A stretch of DNA of 64,000 nt from Diploptera punctata (Eukaryota > Arthropoda > Insecta > Blattodea > Blaberidae): NCBI GenBank assembly GCA_030220185.1, contig JASPKZ010008353.1, forward strand, positions 99,501 to 163,500. The letters run 5' to 3'. A program made the translations under genes and the position numbers. Positions 21,651 to 31,520 of this stretch are shown here, one piece after another (position 1 is the stretch's first letter; each line of letters begins with the position of its first letter). A model generated the notes under the pieces. It was not told the origin of the DNA. It did no database searches and was given only the letters and a program-made list of their open reading frames with translations.

Positions 21651-24380
21651 GCTGGCAGAGTTAAGGCCATAAGGCCTTCTCTTCCACTCAACCAGCGAAT
21701 AGTAAAATTATACAAAAATTACGTACATATTACAATTTTAAGATATTAAAATACAGACTAAACAAAATACAATGATGATGGATCTAATACTAGCTAATGC
21801 TAACAAAAACATAGAATATAATAAAATTAAAATGATATAAAATAAAGTAAGTAGCTTCCTACATGATTATTAATAGAATGCTCTATATAGTTGTTATGTA
21901 GTTAATGTTTTCATTGTGTCGAACTTACGATATCAGTTAATTTGGATTTAAATAATGATAGCGATTGACAGTCCCTGACATGACTGGGAAGTGAGTTCCA
22001 TGCTCTAGCCATAGATATTGTGTAAGATTCAGAGTACAGACAGGTCCTGTGTTGTGGTATCAAAAGTAAAGAAGAGTTTTGTGATCTTGTTCCTAAATTG
22101 TGATGAGCCGATAAATGTTGAAAACGTGTTGTTAAATAAGTTGGTAAATATGTGTGCAGAATTTGGAATAGTAAGGTATGTGAATGTAAAGTTCTTCTGT
22201 CATTTAGGCGTAGCCATGATAAGGCCTGAAATGAGGAGACACGTGGTCATAACGACGGAGATTGAATAAATCGAATGCACGCATTATGAGCACGCTGTAG
22301 CCTGTCAGATAGATCAGTTGTAAGATTAGTCAGTAATATGTCGCAGTAGTCGAAGTGTGGCATTATAAGAGTCTGTACAAGTATTTGTTTTAATTTTGTA
22401 GGAAGGAAGTTTTTAAAACTATTTAGGGAGTGAAGAATTGAGAACACTTTCTTGCAGGTATTATTCACCTGGATTTTCCAGTCTAGGTGTTGGTCCATAT
22501 AGATACCCAGATTTTTTACTACTGAGCTGTAGGGGATATTTTTGTCATTTAGGAGAATGGTAGGGATATTTTCGTAATTTATAATGCTTTGGATTCGCCG
22601 ATGTCCTATAATTATGCACTGTGTCTTGTCAGTATTTAGATTAAGTCCATGTTTCTTCGACCATTGGGAAATTGAGTCTAGGTCACTATTTAATTTGTCT
22701 AGTGTGTCATGTACATCGTCAGGATGGGAGTGAATGTAAATTTGCAAATCGTCAGCGTATAGGTGATATCGACAATAGGTAAGTCTAGTGGATATATCGT
22801 TAACATAGATAGAGAACAGAAGTGGTCCTAACACTGAACTTTGTTGGACGCCAACCTTCAGTGATAGCCAGGATGAGGAAAGTTCTGCATTGGATACACA
22901 TTGCTGGCGACCATGAAGATAGGATCCAAGCCAGTTAACAGCATTGTCCGAAAGATTCAGAGCGCGTAATTTTGCTATTAATATGTCAGTGTCAACAGTG
23001 TCGAAAGCTTTGCTGAAGTCCAAGAGTGTAAATATTGTCATGTGGCCACTGTCCATTGCTTCACGCGTATCTTCGGTAACTTTAAGAAGTGCGGTTGCCG
23101 TACTATGGCCTGTCCTAAAACCTGATTGGTATGGGTCGAGTATGTTATGAGTGTTAAGGTAATCAGTTAATTGTTCATGAACAATGCGCTCCAAGGCCTT
23201 AGATAGGACTGGGAGGATGCTGATTGGTCTAAAGTCGTTTGGTGTTACAGGTAATTTAATTTTAGGGATTGGTCTGACTATAACTTTTTTCCAGAGTTCG
23301 GGGTAAGTTGAGGTCATAATTGAGGCATTGAATATATGGGTTACAGTTGGGAGTATGACATGGAGTATTTTCTTTAAAAAGTCGATACTTATATTGTCTA
23401 TACCTTATGTTTTAGTTCTAATGCGGTCCAGGGATAGTTTAACGTCGATTGGCATTATATAGGAAAAGAAGAATTTTTCTCGGGAAGGAGTAGGTGTGGA
23501 TAGGAGCTCATCTATAGTTTGTTGTTTGGTCGTAGTGTTTATGTTAAGTGTGGCATATGATGTGAAATGTTGGTTTAGATCGTCCAGTGATATGTTAATG
23601 CTCTCTCCTTTGGTTGTCGGCTGCCGTAGGCCCATTGATCTAATACGTTTCCACATATCACTTGCATTTGTGTTTGGATCAATGAGACTATGAGCATACC
23701 GCAACTTAGCGTTCCTAATGTTTTGATTCGTTTTGTTTCTTAATGTCTTATATTGTCTTAAGTTAGCGTCACTTTTGTCCCGTCTATATTTTTCGAAAAG
23801 TAGCATCCCTCTCAGCCATCAGTAGTCGAATTTCGTGGGACATCCAGGGAGCTGGGATTTAGTAATTCGTCTAGTCTTCAAGGGGGCATGTTTGTCGTAA
23901 AGTTCTAATATGATATTGTTAATTTAAGCAATTTTTCGTCAATTGTGAATAGGGTCCAAATATCATGCCACGGCATGTCGATAGCGTCTGCAATTAGAGC
24001 TTGCTCGTTAATATTTTTTAAATTTCGATACGTTAATAATTTAGGACGAGTCCTAGGACACTGGAGAGAGTATTCGATATATATGACGTCATGGGCTGAT
24101 ATGCCGGGGGCAGGTATTTGTCCGTAGTTTATAATTTTCTGTGAATTTGTCGTGGCTATGATGTCTATTAATGTATCAGTCGTCGATGTGTGATGGGTTG
24201 GTTGTAAAGGCAAGACATACATATTGCATGCGTGAAATAATGCCAGTAGCTCTGATGATGATGATGAGGAAGAAAGTAAGTTAGAGTTAAAGTCGCCCAT
24301 TACTATAACATGCTGATAATGCGGCAGTAAACTTAATAAGGGTGTTTCTATGTCACTAAGATACTCTAATAATAGCGTTA
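21651..24380 (-). mobile_element. CR1/L2-like LINE, 5'-truncated, ~2.7 kb
   Basis: In 5' to 3' order on the minus strand: the end of the EEP endonuclease (to 24300), RT (23806-22247), the carboxyl domain in another frame (to about 21950), 3' UTR, and terminal hairpin GGCCTTATGGCC at 21665-21676 followed by (TAA)n. The 5' border at about 24380 abuts the 3' hairpin of another copy of the same family. Clade assignment is from the RT/WNSLP-type carboxyl terminus and the microsatellite tail, and is inference. Confidence 0.85.
22247..24372 (-). pseudogene. EEP-reverse transcriptase ORF with several lesions
   Basis: The EEP part (24372-23905) includes MGDFNSN at 24300 and a serine run. The RT part has WKKVIVRPIPK, NDFRPISILPVLSK, YQSGFRTGHSTATALL, LLDFSKAFDTVD (first catalytic Asp), the VQQSSVLGPLLF loop, active site YADDL at 22759-22745 and LNTDKTQCIIIG. 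Lesions visible: frame changes between about 23915 and 23790, a TAA at 23407-23405 inside the RT amino region, and a frame change near 22258 just after CIRFI. Beyond that the carboxyl domain continues as NLRRYDH ... MARAWNSLPSHVRDC. Non-functional. Confidence 0.88.
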
Positions 24381-24388
24381 TTTTACCT

Positions 24389-24528
24389 CATAAGGTAAAG
24401 GCTTTAAAGCCTTGTCTGCCACTCAACCAGGTTTTAAGAAGTACAAAAAATAGTCTTACATCTAAATTATAATAAACGTAAACGATTACATGTTATAAAT
24501 ACAATTATTATTTATAATGTATTTTGAT
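24389..24528 (-). mobile_element. CR1/L2-like LINE 3' end, short copy
   Basis: The terminal hairpin (AAGGCTTTAAAGCCTTTACC on the minus strand) and the CTGGTTGAGTGGCAGACAAG block survive. Everything upstream is lost, and the piggyBac element is inserted next to it. Confidence 0.65.
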
Positions 24529-24532
24529 TTAC

Positions 24533-26513
24533 TCTAGCCTACAGCTGGTAGGGTGGGGTCACAATGACCCCGGCCATTATTTGGAAACGCTCCTTCTCAT
24601 ATAACTAAAACATTTTCTACCTGAAACTCTGTGTACTCTATCCTCAGTCTGTTCTCGAACCTTGGACGAAGTGGAAGTTTCCTTGTGTTTTTGCATTTTT
24701 GTGTTATTTCAATTTGTTTAACGTCTTGCGCTTTTCGGGTCACATTGACCCCAGCCTACCTTAAACGTTAGTATTTTTTCATTTAGCAGAAGAACAATTG
24801 TTTTCATTATTATTTCATGGTACACTTGTATTAATTTCTGAATTTATTTTTATAGTGAACGATGTATAAAAACCTAACTAGTGAAGAGTTAACTCGAAGT
24901 TTGAATGAATCAGATGATGAATATGAAAATGAACTTGATGAAAATGTTATTGAGAGCGAACACGACACTGATAGTGAACAAAGTGGCAATTCTGATGACC
25001 ATGATGTAGATGGTAATCTTAATGTTGATGATACAGCTTTCATGTATGGTAAAGATAAATACAAGTGGAGTCATGATCCCGTTTTACGAGGACACACCGC
25101 TCAACCCAATATAATTACATATCTTCCTTCAATTCGCGGAGATGCTAAGGAATCCCCCACTTTAGAATCAGACCTTTCTTGGAGTTTTCTTCTTACAGAT
25201 GACATTCTAGATATTATTGTAAGACACACAAATGATGAAATAGAGAGGAAAAGAAGCAATTAATCCAACCCTCGGAAAAGAGGTAGAAACATTACGAGGG
25301 ACAGTTGGTTTTTGTCTATAGAAGTGGCTGATGAACTGAAGAATAGAGGATTGACCTATGTGGGAACGGTTAGGAAAAATAAGAGACAAATTCCTCCAGA
25401 ATTTCTTCCACAGAAGAAGAGAACTGTAGGTTCATCTATTCGTTCCAAAAAAGAACAAAGTTGTCATTCTGAATTCCACTACACATCACACCAAATGTAT
25501 CGATAGCAATACACAAAAGCCGGAAATAATACAATTCCATAACATGACCAAAGGTACAGTTGATTCCTTGGGTCAGAAAGTTTCAATCTATTCTACTGCT
25601 CGAAGGACGAGACGATGGCCAATGGTGATATTTTTTGCCATAATGGACATGGCTACAGTAAATGATATACTTATGACAAGCAGAAAAGAGGCAAAATCCA
25701 TTACGAGGCGTCAATTCATTATTGCTCTCGGAAAATCACTTGTGCATCCTGAACTTGTTCGCGGAAGTAGCATCAAGGAATTGCCTCGTGAACTCCGGCA
25801 GATGATTGCGAAAGTTGGTGGTATAGCGGGCCCAAGCACAGAAAAGAAAGCTGGGCCTACCGTGACTCCAGAAAAAATGAAAAGATGTTCTTCCTGTCCT
25901 CGTGGTCGGAATGGGAAAGCTGGAACAAATTGTGAAATGTGTATGAAACTGCCATGTGCAGGATATGCATTGTCAATTTAGATATATAATGAATAGACTT
26001 ACTACTCACTTGGAATTATGATCTGTCCCCTGATTAGAGTGATAGGATAATTTATTATAATTATATTTATAGTCCTAGAATGATTATTGAGATTTACCAA
26101 GTTCAAATTCCAGTTCTTTGTTCTACTGTTTTGTTACTAAATTATGCAAATTAATTAGATTTAATATTGCTATTCTTGTGTAATTGATCTTGGTTTACTA
26201 TATTAGTGTAATTCCTACATGTTGTTTATTATATAGCCAATGTATATGTCTGAATGTAGAATCTGTGTCTAAAATATATATTTTTAATGCACTCCAAGAA
26301 AAATAAATTAAATTAAGTTATTTAGACGTGATGTACTTAGTTAAATTAGGTGTGGAGAGGTTGTAATTTATTAGGTTAATATATTATGTCAGATATAGTC
26401 AAATAATGAAGTCAAAATGTATGCATTTCCTTTATTATATTATCAGGGTCATAATGACCCCACCCTATCGGTTATGTAACAGAAATTTCACCCTACCAGT
26501 TGAGGGCTAGATT
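24533..26513 (+). mobile_element. piggyBac-like element, deletion derivative
   Basis: Inverted ends: left TCTAGCCTACAGCTGGTAGG, right (reversed) TCTAGCCCTCAACTGGTAGG. Both lead into GGTG and, further in, a GGGGTCA...TGACCC palindrome (24556-24573; 26449-26462). The right flank has TTAA at 26514-26517; the left has TTAC at 24529-24532, a TTAA mutated at one base. About 1.98 kb, against roughly 2.4-2.5 kb usual for piggyBac elements, because of an internal coding deletion. Confidence 0.88.
24862..25981 (+). pseudogene. piggyBac transposase, internally deleted
   Basis: The N-terminal acidic region and KYKWSHDPVLRGHTAQPNII block (24862-25263) are joined, in the same frame but after a TAA at 25261, to KRGRNITRDSWFLSIEVADE and GTVRKNKRQIPPEFLP. 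A frameshift near 25480 then leads to TKGTVDSLGQKVSIYSTARR, RRWPMVIFFAIMD and the cysteine-rich tail CSSCPRGRNG...CEMCMKLPC. The Asp in NITRD and in GTVDSL correspond by position to the second and third catalytic Asp of piggyBac (D346 and D447 in the moth enzyme). The segment with the first (D268) is deleted, so catalysis is impossible. Mobilisation in trans is conceivable since both ends remain. Confidence 0.9.
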
Positions 26514-26631
26514 TAACGAATTAAATATAATAAGTACAAGATATTTAGAAAACGAGAAAGAATTATTAATGGTATAATATACATTTAAATAAATAGAGAA
26601 AAAACAATTATTAGACAACAGGTAACTGTAT

Positions 26632-26976
26632 CCACCCATCCATAGTAATTCTACCCGAAGGCAGGTCTTCACTACAATCATATCATTTTCCATGCTATGC
26701 TTGCAGCTTTACTAGGGAATTGTAGGTGTGGTAGCTTCCCGTTGCTTTCCACACCGGTGAAAAATGATGATGATGATGATGATAATGATAAGGATGATGA
26801 TGATGGCCTTATGATTTCGGGGACCGTTTGGGCCTTAACGTTTTCCTGACATTTGTCTTACAGGTGAGGAAAAACCTCGATAAAAACCTCACCCAGAAAA
26901 ACTGCCCCGATTGGGGATCGAACCCGGGCCCGCTGCGTGATAAGGTAGCACGCTACCTTGACACCACAGCGGTGGG
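26632..26976 (-). mobile_element. SINE A, full length with perfect 13-bp duplication
   Basis: Flanked by CAGGTAACTGTAT at 26619-26631 and 26977-26989. Minus-strand order: tRNA-like head (CACCGCTGTGGTGTCAAGG A-box region; GGTTCGATCCC B box), CACCTGTAAGACAAATG, GGCCCAAACGGTCCC, (ATC)n, CGGTGTGGAAAGCAACGGG, and the end AGAATTACTATGGATGG. 345 bp. This is the reference copy for the family in this window. Confidence 0.95.
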
Positions 26977-26999
26977 CAGGTAACTGTATAAGCATGACT

Positions 27000-27950
27000 T
27001 AAAAGTGCCAAGTGTGCGGCAATGTGCAAGTGTGACATTAGTAACTTTCTTCTGACGTTGTGCTATTCAGTTTGCTTCATTTATTTAATTACTGAATATC
27101 TTCCTTTGGAAGAGAATAAAACTGTAGATCCCGTGTAGTGGATTTATGACATGCGAAAGAACATCAGGCCTGAAATAAAATCCCTCTGAGCAACATTTGC
27201 GACCCTTTCATTCCCAGATCTGAATTGTGACTACAATAATCTTAGTTATTAATGCACGACATTACACAAAATACGTAACTATATAACTCTGTACATTATA
27301 ATGTCATTTTACATGGGAATTGTATATTACTGAGAATAAATCATGTAAAATGGAAAATAAATCGTAAATTCTTTCCCCGTTCAACTTTCAAACTAATGCA
27401 AAACACGTCTGTGTTCCTTGCAATCAATGGACACGATCAAGAACATAAAATCCCCGAGAGAGTGGCAGCTCGTTGAAACTTCGGAGTCTGTTCTCCAATT
27501 GATGGAATAAAACATTCCCAGCATAAATATCAGAGGAGGTTGAAAAATTGACAGACAATAAAGAAAGCGTTCGCTGACCTGAATATTTTCGCATGCAATC
27601 TTTCCATTTGCAAAATTAATGAGTGGGTAACATATATATTCGTTTCCAATTTAAGCGGAATTGGTTGGGAATCTAGGTCGCTGCTCGTCTTTGCGGTTGT
27701 TCTGAAAATAGAACGCACCCTGACTCCTCCGCACGATAATTGAACACGCTGAGCCGCTAGACAATGATTGATCACACTGCATCCCTTAGGCCTATGTGCT
27801 TCTCCTTTAATGCCCTCATTATTTAACCACACACCCCCAATTATATCACAAAGCCTCTAATGTAAACCCCAAGTACTTTCTTTTTTTAATTCGTGAATAG
27901 CACAAATTAAGTGATAGGGATATATTTTTTCTCAATGACACCAGTTTGTC
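27000..27950. other. No gene recognised
   Basis: Unique-looking DNA; the short minus-strand frames at 27530-28043 have no recognisable domain. Confidence 0.35.
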
Positions 27951-27952
27951 TT

Positions 27953-28312
27953 TCAACATTTCTGGTGTTCTGTCCTGGCATTGGCGTATCGTAACCAGTT
28001 TCTGAGGTTGGGGCGCCTCAAAGGCTGGGTTAAGCTGCCGCAATGATATGATGAGTGATGACGATGGGTAATGATGCGCCAGGAGAGGCCGTAAACCTAA
28101 ACTTAATCTAATGAAGTGAATATGATATTGATGATAATGATGCCCAGATGATGTTCGGGACCGTTTGGGCCTTAAAGTAACCTGACATTTGTCTTATAGG
28201 CGAGGAAAAACCCCAAAAAAACCTCACCCGGGAAACTTGTACTTACCGGGGTATGAACTCGGGCCCGCTGCGTGACAAGGCAGCACGTTACCTCGAGACC
28301 ACAGCGGGGGAG
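27953..28312 (-). mobile_element. SINE A, type-2 body
   Basis: The reversed head ends at GAGACCACAGCGGG (28312) and the B box appears as GGTATGAACTC, with one change. The middle has GGACCGTTTGGGCC. The 3' body (TTTCTGGTGTTCTGTCCTGG, GCGCCAGGAGAGGCCG) matches the 6.2 and 56.8 kb copies, not the 26.6 kb type, so one head carries two alternative tails. Confidence 0.82.
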
Positions 28313-28319
28313 AATAAGA

Positions 28320-28500
28320 ATAAATATTTATTTATTTTATTTACTTAACCTGATGGAGTTAAGACCGTAAGATCTTCTCTTCCACTTCACCAAGGTTAAT
28401 TATACATATAATAACAATTATGAATTATCTACATGATTAATTATACATAATAGATATGGGCAGGCAACACAATGTAAATTTGACAATGGAAAAAACCAAA
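28320..28500 (-). mobile_element. CR1/L2-like LINE 3' end with (TTTA)-rich tail
   Basis: Terminal hairpin as AAGATCTTACGGTCTTAACT on the minus strand (28360-28379), followed by an AAATAA-rich tail. Short, non-coding. Confidence 0.68.
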
Positions 28501-28504
28501 AATT

Positions 28505-28585
28505 GTAATAATAATAATAATAATAATAGTAATAATAATAATAATAGTAATAATAATAATAATAGTAATAACAATAATAATAACC
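28505..28585. repeat. (TAA)n microsatellite
   Basis: AAT repeats interrupted by AGT and AAC. Confidence 0.92.
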
Positions 28586-28802
28586 ACAATAATAACCTAC
28601 AATTTGATTAACCCTTAAATTGGCAGAACACTGACTGACTGACTGACTGTTTTGTGGCAATGACTAGCATTGCCCAGTGTGCCGCTTTTTGGGAACCAGT
28701 TGAGGTCCCTTGGCGGCCAAACACCATTGTGTTTATTCAGTAGGGGTTTTGTTCCTTAGCCTTGCTGTCTTGCGGCTTATGTGTTCATTACCGTAGCAGG
28801 TA

Positions 28803-31520
28803 TCATATAAGTGGACCGTCATCGGGGTCTCTGGTGAATATGTTTCGGTGTACAGCACGTTGCTGTAGCATACGCCCTATATTGTGAACAATTGGATTCT
28901 CATGATTTTCTATATGTTGCAACATGTGCACAACTCTTTTTTCAATTGTATCGGCAATATAGGGCATCTGTGCTTGGTCGTGAAGTACTGAGATCCTAGT
29001 GCGCAGTGGAGCTGAAAGTATAATTTTCAAGCATTTATTCTGAATTATTTGAACTTTTTTCTTATGTCCAGCAGCTAGGATACTCCAGGCTTCACAACCG
29101 TACAGCAACATGCTGCGGATCGCAACTTGATATAAAGTAAGTTTGATCCTGGTAGATAGCATAGGCGACTTGAAAAATGGATATAAAAGAGCAATGGCAG
29201 CGTTTGCTTTATGTTTTAGATTTTCAATATGAATTTTGAACGTAAGCTTGGAATCCAAATGGATTCCAAGATACTTGGCTGAAGTCTCTGGACGGATTCT
29301 AAGAGCTCCTAAGGTGAGTCGGGCAGGAGTGCGTTTGTGGGTTTTTGCAAATACAACGAAGTTTGTTTTATTTGCATTTAGTTTTATATTCCACAGACGC
29401 ATATAGGATTGGACTGTATTTAGGGCAGTTTGGACCACACGAATGTGGAACGGTACGGAACGGAAACGTGCCTGATAAAACAGACACGTATCATCAGCAA
29501 AGGATGCGATATTTACGCTAGGAAAGGTAGGGAAGTCAGAAACATAAAGGCTATATAGGATAGGTGAGAGTACTGCACCTTGAGGAACTCCCGCCAAGAG
29601 GGTCTTGCAGTCAGAATTATACCCACTAACCGACACATAAAATTGTCGGTTAGTGAGGTATTTAGCTATCAGTTTAATTAGATGAGCCGAAATGTTGAAT
29701 TTGATAAGTTTGTAAATAAGTCCATTTATCCAAGTAGTATCAAAAGCTTTCTCAATGTCAAGAAATATTGCCACAGTACTTTTCCTAGCGTTGAAGCCCG
29801 TAACAACATGGTCAACCAGTCTTGCGAGCTGCAGTGGAGTGCTATGTGCTTTTCTAAATCCAAACTGATGAGTAGGAATAAGGTTTCTCTCAGAAATTGC
29901 AATTTTTAATTTTGCCAAAATAATTTTTTCCATAATTTTGCCCAGCACTGGTAGCAGACTGATTGGTCGCAAGTTATCCGGTATGGTTGGGTCTTTACCA
30001 GGTTTAGGAATAGCGATTACCTTTGCTTTCTTCCATACTTCCGGGAAGTAGTGGAAACGAAAGCAAAGATTCACTATTTGTAGGAGTAGGAGTAAGGTTT
30101 TTTCAGGTAAGTGTTTTATGGCCAGATTAGAAATCTGATCATGACCAGGGGCACGGTGGGACGGGAGGTTATGTACAATAGCTTTGAGTTCACAAAGCTG
30201 TACATCAGGATGGGGTATAGGAATAGGTGCTTCTAGAAAAGTACTGATTGTATGTTGCACCTCAGCTTCGTGAGTCGGTGTTGTAAGCTCATGAGGTCTA
30301 AACCGGTTCGCGAAATTGTCGGCTAGAACCTGGGCCTTCTCCCTAGGGAGATACGCCCAAGTTCCGTCCGACTGGATGGCTGAGGGAGGAGGCGGAGCTC
30401 GACTCCTTTTGAGGCGTTTTATTATCTCCCATGGTGGAGTCTTTTTGTCTGAGAATTGCTGAAGGGAAGAATCCCATTCAGCATTTCTCAGCTCTTTAAG
30501 CCGGCTTTTGACCAAATGAGCATAGTGATTGTATTGCTGCTTGTGATGTGGAGCTCCGAAATCGCGGTACCATTTTTGGTACTGCCTTTTTAGATTTAAA
30601 TAATTTTGAAGTGTTGGATCGTTATATTTTGTTCGCGTATTATTAGTTTCTTTTGGTCGCGTTGTAGCAAGTGTAATGGCCGTTTTTATTGTGGCCTGTA
30701 GATTAAGGACAGTGTGTTCTATTTGTTCCGTAGACTCGACAGAGAGTGTAGGCATAACCCATTGGTTAAGCATGTTAGTGTAACTCTGCCAGTCTGTGCA
30801 ATGATGTTGTAACTTAAATGGGGAGGACAATAAAAATGTGGATGAAATTTTAAAAAGTATTGGCGTGTGATCAGAGTCAAGTGCGTCTGTAACAGTAGTG
30901 ATGTGTGGTGAAATAGCAACATTCTTCGATAGAACTATGTCCAAAATATCGGACGTGAGACCGTAGGCGTGTTGGAAGAACAGTGTGTGTTCCCTTGGAG
31001 CAGAGATTTCAATGTTATGAAGTTGGCAGTAGTTTTGAAGGATTGTACCGGAGACATTCTGGACACGACAATTCCAATAATGATGTTTTGAATTAAAGTC
31101 TCCCGCAAGCAGATAGCTTGGGGAGATAGAAGTGAGGATATCTAAGTCGTGTCTTGTCAGAAGTCTTCGAGGAGATTTGTAGATTGCTGCTATGAATAAT
31201 GTTTCGCGGTCTGTGATTGGTAGGAAGATACCCGTGGCTTCAATAAATTGAAGTCCCGGGATTTGGGCCACCCTATGGCCAATGGACTTTTTGATACAGA
31301 TGGCAGTGCCTCCAAGGGGACCATCAAGGCGGTCATTCCTATATGTGTAGTACTGCGGAATTTGGAATTTCATTCTTGGTTTTAAGTGCGTTTCGTTCAG
31401 AAGAAGAATGTCGATATCTCTTGTTTGTATAAAAGTAATTAACTCATGAATCTGGTTGGATACACCATTGGCATTAAATGCCATGACATTAAGATAGCTT
31501 TGTGGAGGATGCCTAGCCAT
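28803..31520 (-). CDS. Jockey ORF2: endonuclease-reverse transcriptase (905 aa)
   Basis: Nicks target DNA and copies the element RNA at the nick (target-primed reverse transcription, known for the family). The EEP endonuclease occupies about residues 10-225: NANGV, NETHLKP with catalytic Glu near 42, GDFNSKHHYWNC at 140, and DSDHTP at 215-220 with the catalytic Asp-His. RT runs from about 470 to 760: PDNLRPISLLPVLGK, HQFGFRKAHSTPLQL, FLDIEKAFDTTW, GVPQGAVLSPILYSLYV, active site FADD at 674-677 and KLNANKTNFVVF. The C-terminal region has YGCEAWS and no RNase H, as in Jockey and unlike I/R1. Start ATG chosen because it precedes EEP and overlaps the ORF1 stop. About 900 residues is normal for Jockey-type ORF2. 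Confidence 0.93.
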   Translation of the reverse strand: MARHPPQSYLNVMAFNANGVSNQIHELITFIQTRDIDILLLNETHLKPRMKFQIPQYYTYRNDRLDGPLGGTAICIKKSIGHRVAQIPGLQFIEATGIFLPITDRETLFIAAIYKSPRRLLTRHDLDILTSISPSYLLAGDFNSKHHYWNCRVQNVSGTILQNYCQLHNIEISAPREHTLFFQHAYGLTSDILDIVLSKNVAISPHITTVTDALDSDHTPILFKISSTFLLSSPFKLQHHCTDWQSYTNMLNQWVMPTLSVESTEQIEHTVLNLQATIKTAITLATTRPKETNNTRTKYNDPTLQNYLNLKRQYQKWYRDFGAPHHKQQYNHYAHLVKSRLKELRNAEWDSSLQQFSDKKTPPWEIIKRLKRSRAPPPPSAIQSDGTWAYLPREKAQVLADNFANRFRPHELTTPTHEAEVQHTISTFLEAPIPIPHPDVQLCELKAIVHNLPSHRAPGHDQISNLAIKHLPEKTLLLLLQIVNLCFRFHYFPEVWKKAKVIAIPKPGKDPTIPDNLRPISLLPVLGKIMEKIILAKLKIAISERNLIPTHQFGFRKAHSTPLQLARLVDHVVTGFNARKSTVAIFLDIEKAFDTTWINGLIYKLIKFNISAHLIKLIAKYLTNRQFYVSVSGYNSDCKTLLAGVPQGAVLSPILYSLYVSDFPTFPSVNIASFADDTCLFYQARFRSVPFHIRVVQTALNTVQSYMRLWNIKLNANKTNFVVFAKTHKRTPARLTLGALRIRPETSAKYLGIHLDSKLTFKIHIENLKHKANAAIALLYPFFKSPMLSTRIKLTLYQVAIRSMLLYGCEAWSILAAGHKKKVQIIQNKCLKIILSAPLRTRISVLHDQAQMPYIADTIEKRVVHMLQHIENHENPIVHNIGRMLQQRAVHRNIFTRDPDDGPLI

